From assembly GCA_050743625.1 (NCBI GenBank), contig JBOGED010000191.1, positions 1 to 19,200 of the forward strand: DNA of 19,200 bases, given 5' to 3'. Positions within the stretch are counted from its first letter, which is position 1. Each line of letters begins with the position of its first letter. Shown piece by piece: positions 14,245 to 19,200 of this stretch. This DNA is from JBOGED01 sp050743625. Its GTDB lineage: Bacteria > Actinomycetota > Nitriliruptoria > Euzebyales > Egibacteraceae. The notes under the pieces are model-generated. The model had not been told where the DNA came from and did not search any database. It worked only from the letters and a program-made list of their open reading frames with translations. The position numbers and the translations under genes were made by a program.

Positions 14245-14250
14245 AATGTA
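14245..14250 (-). promoter_or_regulatory. Possible -10 element of the RiPP-like operon
   Basis: On the minus strand TACATT matches four of six bases of the -10 consensus, and transcription from it would give a leader of about 30-40 nt before the TTG start with its GGGAG site. The -35 region (TGGCGA at 17 bp) is poor. An alternative is AATTATACC further upstream, paired with GTGACA at 18 bp. Confidence 0.3.
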
Positions 14251-14330
14251 CGCGTTCCCTCGAAGCGTCGCCACGTCTTGGTTCTCCGCTCGGTTCCACT
14301 GTCCTCCACCGGCACGGATCCGACTCTGGG

Positions 14331-14336
14331 TATAAT
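14331..14336 (+). promoter_or_regulatory. Perfect TATAAT -10 box upstream of the QueA-like gene
   Basis: TATAAT is rare in DNA this GC-rich. It would start transcription near 14343 and give a leader of roughly 54 nt to the ATG at 14397. No good -35 hexamer lies 16-18 bp upstream, so activation by a regulator is possible. Its presence argues against the in-frame GTG at 14340 as the start of the gene. Confidence 0.5.
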
Positions 14337-14396
14337 TCAGTGGAAGTTTCGCAAGTGTCACTACGGCGCGACGGACCAGAACTAAAGGCTGGAGCC

Positions 14397-15464
14397 ATGA
14401 CGGGAGTGACCGAGGGACGGACAGCATATGACTTCGTCCTGCCTGATGATCGAATAGCTCAGGAGCCGCCGGAGGCGCGAGGAGGCGAGCGTCATGATGC
14501 CCGGCTCCTGGTATTGGACCGCGGGCGAAATGTCGTTGAACACCGCACCTTCAAGGAGCTAGGATCGTTCCTTCGTCCTAAGGACGTTCTGGTGTTGAAC
14601 AACGCGAGGGTGGTCCCGTCGCTCTTGCAAGGGAAGGATATAGGTGGGCGCGATGTAGTTGTGAAGATCTTTTCACCGATGGGGGACGGTACATGGCACT
14701 GCCTGGCGTCCCCGGATGAAGCGTGTGGTACGGGCGCCACGTTCTTATTCGGTGGTGGAGATGTCACGGGGAAGCTCTTGCATGAGGAGAGGCCGTATGT
14801 ATGGCGCATAGCACTTAAACCGCAGGGGATAGACGCACTCTGCAAGGTCGCTCACTATATCTACCCCCCTTACCTGAAGCAGGCCCCCGCGGATCCTGAA
14901 TACTTTCAGAATTCCTATGCCTCGCGCCCCGGTGCCACCGCCCTCCCATCAGCGGGTCGGAAGTTCACCAGTAGTATGATTGGACAGATCAAACAACTGG
15001 GAGTGGGAGTCGTCGAGCTCACACTCGACATCGCTCTCAGGCCAGCTGTTGAGGGATTGGGAAAGAATGGGGCAAGGGCAGTCGAGGCCGATGCTTGGCC
15101 ACCTATACACTACGAGCGTTACGATGTGCCTATAGAGGTGGCGGATACAATCAATGAACGGCGCCGAAGTGGTGGAAGGATCGTGGTTTGCGGAACATCG
15201 GTTTTGCGGACGCTCGAAACCCTTACGGATCAGATGGGACGTGTTTACCCTGGGCGTGGATGGACAGGGCTCATCGTCACCCCCGGCCACCGGTTCCGAG
15301 CTTGCGACGTATTCTTGACCAACCTCCACCGGCCAAAAAGCACGGAGCTCCGCCTCACCTCCGCTCTCGCGGGCCGGGAACGGCTCCTCGACATCTACCG
15401 ACAGGAGGTCATCCCTCGCGGTTACCAGTTCTACGAATTCGGGGACGCGATGCTGCTCGTCTAA
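14397..15464 (+). CDS. QueA-like S-adenosylmethionine ribosyltransferase-isomerase family protein (355 aa)
   Basis: The fold-defining motifs of QueA are present: YDFVLPDDRIAQEP near the N-terminus, DVLVLNNARVVPS, GTSVLRTLETL, GWTGLIVTPGHRFRACD, TNLHRPKSTELRL and the end FYEFGDAMLLV. True QueA moves the ribosyl part of SAM onto preQ1 in tRNA during queuosine synthesis. However, the strongly conserved APTAGLHF is here LPSAGRKF (about 183-190), and TLHVGxGTFxPV is TLDIALRPAVEG (from 209), so the active site has changed. ATG 14397 has AAGG and GGAG upstream. Codon use differs from all neighbours, with ATA, GTA, CTT and AAA, and GC is visibly lower, a sign of transfer. It diverges from the RiPP-like operon and may belong to it; a true tRNA enzyme is the alternative. 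Confidence 0.82.
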   Translation: MTGVTEGRTAYDFVLPDDRIAQEPPEARGGERHDARLLVLDRGRNVVEHRTFKELGSFLRPKDVLVLNNARVVPSLLQGKDIGGRDVVVKIFSPMGDGTWHCLASPDEACGTGATFLFGGGDVTGKLLHEERPYVWRIALKPQGIDALCKVAHYIYPPYLKQAPADPEYFQNSYASRPGATALPSAGRKFTSSMIGQIKQLGVGVVELTLDIALRPAVEGLGKNGARAVEADAWPPIHYERYDVPIEVADTINERRRSGGRIVVCGTSVLRTLETLTDQMGRVYPGRGWTGLIVTPGHRFRACDVFLTNLHRPKSTELRLTSALAGRERLLDIYRQEVIPRGYQFYEFGDAMLLV

Positions 15465-15490
15465 GTACTCCGCCGTTCCCCGTGCCGTAC

Positions 15491-15507
15491 ACGCAGTTTT
15501 CCTGCGT
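15491..15507 (+). terminator. Small hairpin after the QueA-like gene
   Basis: ACGCAG and CTGCGT pair exactly around a TTTTC loop, 26 bp beyond the stop codon. There is no T tract behind it, so termination is only a possibility. The rest of 15465-15648 shows no gene; it contains the poorly defined start region of the ABC exporter. Confidence 0.3.
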
Positions 15508-15648
15508 ATTCGAAGGAACACTGCAGTCTCGCCACCGACCCGGGGAACCGGCCGGTCGCTCGCGACTGGAAGTCGATTGGGAACAGGAGTTGACCGACCC
15601 CAGGCGTTGTCCGCCGACGAACGCGGCGCGCGTGCCATGCTGGCGGTC

Positions 15649-17556
15649 ATGAGTATGGGCTTGTCGATTACACGCGGGACAGGAATGAAGTCTGGGGCTT
15701 CCAGGGTGCGCCAGGGTGCGCCTGACGTCAGTGGCATGCGCAAGTTGCCGAAGGGGCTGGTGGGGCGTGTCTGGCGGGAGTTCGCCAGGCCGTATCGTGG
15801 CAAGCTGCTCCTGCTGCTGCTCACGATCGCGGGGGTGTCGTTCCTCGACGTCCTGCCGGCATTGATCGCGGGGGCTTTCGTCAGGACGATCAGCGACGGA
15901 GGGCCAGGAGCCCTGAGGTGGCTGAACCTGTTGTTCCTGGGATACGTCGCCCTTGCTGTGGCGAGCGCGGGATTGTCGCTGCTGCAGCGATGGGCGTCGT
16001 CATGGGTGGGCGAGCACTTGATCCTGGACCTGCGGCGATCGCTCTACGACCACGTCCAGCGCATGCCGCTCGCGTTCTTCACGCGCACGCAGACCGGAGC
16101 GCTGATCAGCCGGTTGAACAATGACGTGATCGGTGCGCAGCGGGCGTTGACCGGCACGTTCGGCACGCTGACCGCGAACGTCGTCCAGGTGATCGCGGCG
16201 TTGGGGATCATGTTCACGAAGAGCGTGTCGCTCACGTTGCTGACGTTGTCGGTGCTGCCGCTGTTCGTCTTCTTGGCGAAGCGTGTGAGCGCGCGCCTCC
16301 AGGCGCTCACACGGGAATCGATGGACCTCAACGCATCGATGAACACGGTGATGACGGAGCGCTTCAATGTCGCGGGGGCCTTGCTCGTCAAGCTGTTCGG
16401 GCGCCCGGAGGACGAGGCTCGTCGGTTCGGCGAGAAAGCCGCTCATGTCGCGGATGTCGGTGTGCGCACCGCGATGGTCGGCCGCATGTTCTTCGTGATC
16501 CTCATGACCGTGGGAGTCATTGGGACGGCGGTCGTCTACTGGCTCGGCGGGCGGATCGCGTTGACGAGCGGGACGTTCGACGTCGGCGACGTCGTCACGT
16601 TTGCGCTGCTTGTCCAGAGGGCGTACTCGCCGCTGGCGGCGCTGACCAACGCGCCGGTCGAGGTGCTCACTGCGCTCGTCAGCTTCGACCGCGTCTTCGA
16701 GGTGCTCGATCTCCGCCATCCGATCGCCGACCGTGACGGCGCGGTCAGGCTCGAGTCCCCGCAGGGAGGGGTCAGCTTCGACCACGTGTCGTTCGCCTAC
16801 CCCTCCGCTGCCGACTCGTCGCTCGCGTCTTTAGAGGAGGGTTTCCGCCCGATCCTCGACGCGACGCCTGGTCCCGTCGTGCTTAAGGATGTGAGCTTCA
16901 CCGCGGAGCGGGGACAGACGATCGCGCTGGTCGGCCCGTCCGGTGCCGGAAAGACGACGATTCTAGGGTTGGTCTCGCGTTTGTATGACGTCAGCGAGGG
17001 TGCAGTCCGCATCGACGGGCACGACGTGCGCGACCTGACCTTGTCCTCGCTGTCAGCGGCGGTCGGCGTGGTCAGCCAGGATCCGCACATGTTTCACGAC
17101 ACGGTGAGAGCGAACCTGCGCTTCGCGGATTCGGGCGCTACCGAGGACCAGATCGTCGCCGCGTGCCAAGCCGCCCAGATCCACGAGGTGATCGCGGCGT
17201 TGCCCGACGGCTACGACACCTTGGTGGGAGAGCGGGGTTACCGGCTGTCAGGAGGCGAGAAGCAGCGGCTGGCGATTGCCAGAGTGCTGCTCAAGGACCC
17301 TGCCGTCATCGTCTTGGACGAGGCCACCGCGCACTTGGACAGCGAGTCCGAAGCGGCCGTCCAAGAGGCGTTGCGTGTCGCCCTGGTGGGACGGACCTCG
17401 CTCGTCATCGCTCACCGACTCTCTACCATTCTGGGTGCCGATCAGATCCTGGTCGTTGACGATGGGCGCATCGTCCAGCGCGGCACCCACGAGCAGCTTG
17501 TCCGAACCGAAGGACTCTACGCCGACCTCTACCGGACACAGTTCGCGAACGCCTGA
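15649..17556 (+). CDS. ABC exporter, fused permease and ATPase (about 635 aa)
   Basis: The N-terminal half holds six membrane helices of the type-1 exporter fold, starting near LLLLLLTIAGVSFLDVLPALIAGAF, with PLAFFTRTQTGALISRLNND at the first intracellular loop. The ATPase half has Walker A GPSGAGKTT near residue 429, Q-loop VVSQDPHMFHD, signature YRLSGGEKQRLAIARVLL, Walker B VIVLDEATAHLD and the switch His in IAHRLST. It works as a homodimer. No peptidase domain is fused to it. The motifs TERFNVAGALLVKLFGRP and DSSLASLEE are those of a common actinobacterial exporter family of unknown cargo. The start is uncertain: MSMG at 15649 resembles the family's usual beginning, but 15637, 15682 and 15733 are also possible and none has a good ribosome binding site. 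Export of the RiPP is possible but unproven. Confidence 0.88.
   Translation: MSMGLSITRGTGMKSGASRVRQGAPDVSGMRKLPKGLVGRVWREFARPYRGKLLLLLLTIAGVSFLDVLPALIAGAFVRTISDGGPGALRWLNLLFLGYVALAVASAGLSLLQRWASSWVGEHLILDLRRSLYDHVQRMPLAFFTRTQTGALISRLNNDVIGAQRALTGTFGTLTANVVQVIAALGIMFTKSVSLTLLTLSVLPLFVFLAKRVSARLQALTRESMDLNASMNTVMTERFNVAGALLVKLFGRPEDEARRFGEKAAHVADVGVRTAMVGRMFFVILMTVGVIGTAVVYWLGGRIALTSGTFDVGDVVTFALLVQRAYSPLAALTNAPVEVLTALVSFDRVFEVLDLRHPIADRDGAVRLESPQGGVSFDHVSFAYPSAADSSLASLEEGFRPILDATPGPVVLKDVSFTAERGQTIALVGPSGAGKTTILGLVSRLYDVSEGAVRIDGHDVRDLTLSSLSAAVGVVSQDPHMFHDTVRANLRFADSGATEDQIVAACQAAQIHEVIAALPDGYDTLVGERGYRLSGGEKQRLAIARVLLKDPAVIVLDEATAHLDSESEAAVQEALRVALVGRTSLVIAHRLSTILGADQILVVDDGRIVQRGTHEQLVRTEGLYADLYRTQFANA
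15701..15720 (+). repeat. Tandem 10-bp duplication CCAGGGTGCG
   Basis: Two exact copies of CCAGGGTGCG lie head to tail within the putative N-terminal coding region of the ABC exporter. Ten is not a multiple of three, so a change in copy number would shift the frame for any start upstream of it. This bears on the choice of start codon. Confidence 0.6.
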
Positions 17557-17584
17557 TCTGTCGGAGGGGATTCGCGGGCCTCGC

Positions 17585-17590
17585 TAGACT
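17585..17590 (+). promoter_or_regulatory. Possible -10 element of gltB
   Basis: TAGACT fits TANNNT and lies about 115 bp before the gltB start in the only non-coding gap (17557-17705) upstream of it. No matching -35 is visible, so the call is tentative. The gap otherwise holds the strong ribosome binding site of gltB and nothing else I recognise. Confidence 0.25.
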
Positions 17591-17705
17591 AGGCGACGAC
17601 GAGCGACGGCGCTTCCGCGTTCATGGTTATTCCGGGTGTCCCCGGGACTTACAACGCGGGCGCCGTCTTCTCTTTTGCAAGCTCGCCTGACGCCAAGGAG
17701 CGAGT

Positions 17706-19200
17706 ATGACTGGCCTCTACGACCCTCGGTTCGAGCGCGACGCGTGTGGCATCGGCCTGGTCGCTGACGCGAACGGAACGGCGACGCGGCGAATCGTAGA
17801 CGCGGCGCTCGAGGGTCTCTGCGGCGTGATGCATCGCGGCGCAGTGGCCGCCGACGCGAAGTCCGGTGACGGGGCAGGCCTGCTGCTGCCCTTGCCGCGG
17901 GCGCTCCTCGCGCGTGAGTGCTCCCCTCAGGGGGTCGGGGGGAGGCCCCCCAGAGCAGTCGACCCCGGCCGGCTTGGCGCGGCGATGTGCTTCCTTGAAG
18001 GAGGAGAGGACGCGCGAGCGGATCGGGCGCGTGTGGCGGCGAAGAAGGCCGTCGAGGATGCGCTTGCCCGTGAGGGGTTGCGGATGCTCGGCTGGCGTGA
18101 GGTGCCGGTCGCCCCCGATGTGCTCGGCGACGCTTCGCGCGCGCAGATGCCGCATATTGTCCAGGCCCTGTTCGCTCGTCCGGCTGACCTCGACCCGGAG
18201 ATCGCGGAGCGTCGTTGCTTTCTCGCGCGCAAACGGGCTGAGCAGAGCTGCCGTGAGGCGGGGGCAAGCGCGTACTTCGTCTCGTGGAGCCTGCGGACGG
18301 TCACGTACAAGGCGATGTCACGGGCGGACCAGCTCGTCGAGTTCTACCCAGACCTTAAGGACCCGGACTGGACGGCGTGGTTCGCGATCTTCCACCAGCG
18401 GTACTCGACGAACACCATGCCGACGTGGGAGCGCGCGCAGCCCTTTCGGTTCCTGTGCCACAACGGCGAGATCAACACGATCGAAGGCAACGTCAACCTG
18501 ATGGGGGCTCGCGTCGGCAGGTTGGGCGCCGACTGGCCGGAGTTGGGTGACGAAGGGGAGCGGCTGCTCGAGCCGCTGATCGAGGACAGCAACTCGGATT
18601 CAGCGAAGCTTGACAACGTCCTGGAGTTCCTGGTGCGCGGCGGGCGGGGCATCGACCACGTGATGGCGATGCTCGTCCCACAGGTCTGGGAAGGCCGGCG
18701 GGATCTTCCCTCACGGGTCCGTGACTTCTACCGTTACCACGCCGCCCTGGTCGAGCCGTGGGACGGGCCGGCGGGGCTCGTCTTCACCGACGGGCTCCGG
18801 GTCGCCGCCTCCCTTGACCGCAACGGGCTCCGCCCGCTGCGATACGCCGTCTGCGAGGACGGCTTCGTCGTGGCCTCATCCGAGGTCGGGGCGGTGTCGA
18901 CGCTCGAGCACGGGACGGTCCGCCGGTCCCGGCTCGGCCCGGGACAGATGGTGCTCATCGACCCCCGCCAGGGTGGTGTCGTCGAGGACTACGAGCTGAA
19001 GCGCAGGCTCGCCGCGTCGCAACCCTACGGTGAGTGGCTGCGCGACCATCAACGCACGGTCGGTGTCGGTCAACCCGCCAGCGGCTCAGGCGAGGATCTC
19101 CTGCCGCGCCAGATCGCCTCGGGATACACGAAGGAGGAGGAGACCACGGTCTTGAGGCCGATGGCGACGACCGGTAAGGAGCCGGTCTCGTCGATGGGTG
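17706..19200 (+). CDS. gltB: Glutamate synthase large subunit, 5' part (runs off the window)
   Basis: GltB makes two glutamates from glutamine and 2-oxoglutarate in ammonium assimilation, together with GltD. The first 498 codons are present with no stop. C14 in RDACGIG is the nucleophile of the class II glutamine amidotransferase domain, so residues 1-13 would be a propeptide removed to expose it. HRGAVAADAKSGDGAG, FHQRYSTNT, CHNGEINTIEGN, FTDGLRVAASLDRNGLRPLRY and SSEVGAV are the expected conserved stretches up to about residue 410. The window ends in GYTKEEETTVLRPMATTGKEPVSSMG, the start of the central domain. AAGGAG at 17695-17700 sits five bases before the ATG. A G6-AGG-C6 run at 17937-17951 falls in a variable loop. 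The gene is unrelated to the RiPP-like operon as far as can be seen. Confidence 0.95.
   Translation, partial: MTGLYDPRFERDACGIGLVADANGTATRRIVDAALEGLCGVMHRGAVAADAKSGDGAGLLLPLPRALLARECSPQGVGGRPPRAVDPGRLGAAMCFLEGGEDARADRARVAAKKAVEDALAREGLRMLGWREVPVAPDVLGDASRAQMPHIVQALFARPADLDPEIAERRCFLARKRAEQSCREAGASAYFVSWSLRTVTYKAMSRADQLVEFYPDLKDPDWTAWFAIFHQRYSTNTMPTWERAQPFRFLCHNGEINTIEGNVNLMGARVGRLGADWPELGDEGERLLEPLIEDSNSDSAKLDNVLEFLVRGGRGIDHVMAMLVPQVWEGRRDLPSRVRDFYRYHAALVEPWDGPAGLVFTDGLRVAASLDRNGLRPLRYAVCEDGFVVASSEVGAVSTLEHGTVRRSRLGPGQMVLIDPRQGGVVEDYELKRRLAASQPYGEWLRDHQRTVGVGQPASGSGEDLLPRQIASGYTKEEETTVLRPMATTGKEPVSSMG

Noticed and set aside
14340..14396. Earlier GTG start of the QueA-like gene
   Set aside because: It lies only three bases after the TATAAT box, upstream of where transcription would begin, and the QueA similarity starts after the ATG at 14397.
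14206..14396. Cobalamin riboswitch upstream of the B12-enzyme operon
   Set aside because: I looked for the conserved B12-box and receptor blocks on the minus strand and did not see them; the leader is also too short.
14206..14427. Longer start for the first oxygenase of the operon
   Set aside because: The 74 added residues have no domain character and would overlap the QueA-like start and the TATAAT box; the TTG at 14205 has a ribosome binding site.
17937..17951. G6-AGG-C6 hairpin inside gltB
   Set aside because: It lies in an in-frame, variable loop of the coding sequence with no T tract, so it is most likely a codon-composition effect.

Overview
The window is very GC-rich and looks like a chromosome segment from an actinomycetote. 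A deep-branching class such as Thermoleophilia would fit, but that is a guess. The evidence is a DUF1918 protein, a 7TM-HD cyclic-di-AMP phosphodiesterase family protein, two promoters of the leaderless type (TANNNT 8-9 nt before an ATG), and the strong G/C third-position bias. I see no tRNA, rRNA, CRISPR array or insertion sequence.

Left part (1-6035) is mostly housekeeping. It holds a small DUF1918 gene lying wholly antisense to an over-long C-terminal tail of a PgpH-like HD phosphodiesterase, then a small secreted two-cysteine peptide with a terminator hairpin. Next come a membrane protein and a small coiled-coil protein read as a pair, transcribed divergently from an ABC-F ATPase gene across a 52-bp gap.

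The middle part (6093-14205, minus strand) is the striking one: seven tightly packed genes that look like a biosynthetic operon for a ribosomally made, post-translationally modified peptide (RiPP). In transcription order they are a 2OG-Fe(II) oxygenase, a PhyH-type oxygenase, a radical SAM/SPASM enzyme with an N-terminal PqqD-like peptide-recognition domain, a 92-residue candidate precursor ending in GCISNPGGPSC, a B12-binding radical SAM enzyme of the RiPP C-methyltransferase type, a JmjC/cupin-4 oxygenase, and a second B12-binding radical SAM enzyme. Four of the six junctions overlap (ATGA three times, TGATG once). Three radical SAM enzymes and three iron oxygenases around one small peptide suggest a heavily crosslinked, methylated and hydroxylated product. 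I do not recognise this combination as a described pathway.

Right part (14397-19200, plus strand): divergent from the operon lies a QueA-family gene with degraded family signature motifs and visibly lower GC than its neighbours. It may be a repurposed enzyme of the cluster. It is followed by a fused ABC exporter and the 5' part of gltB (glutamate synthase large subunit), which runs off the window. The exporter could move the peptide out, but it belongs to a common actinobacterial family and has no leader-peptidase domain, so this link is weak.
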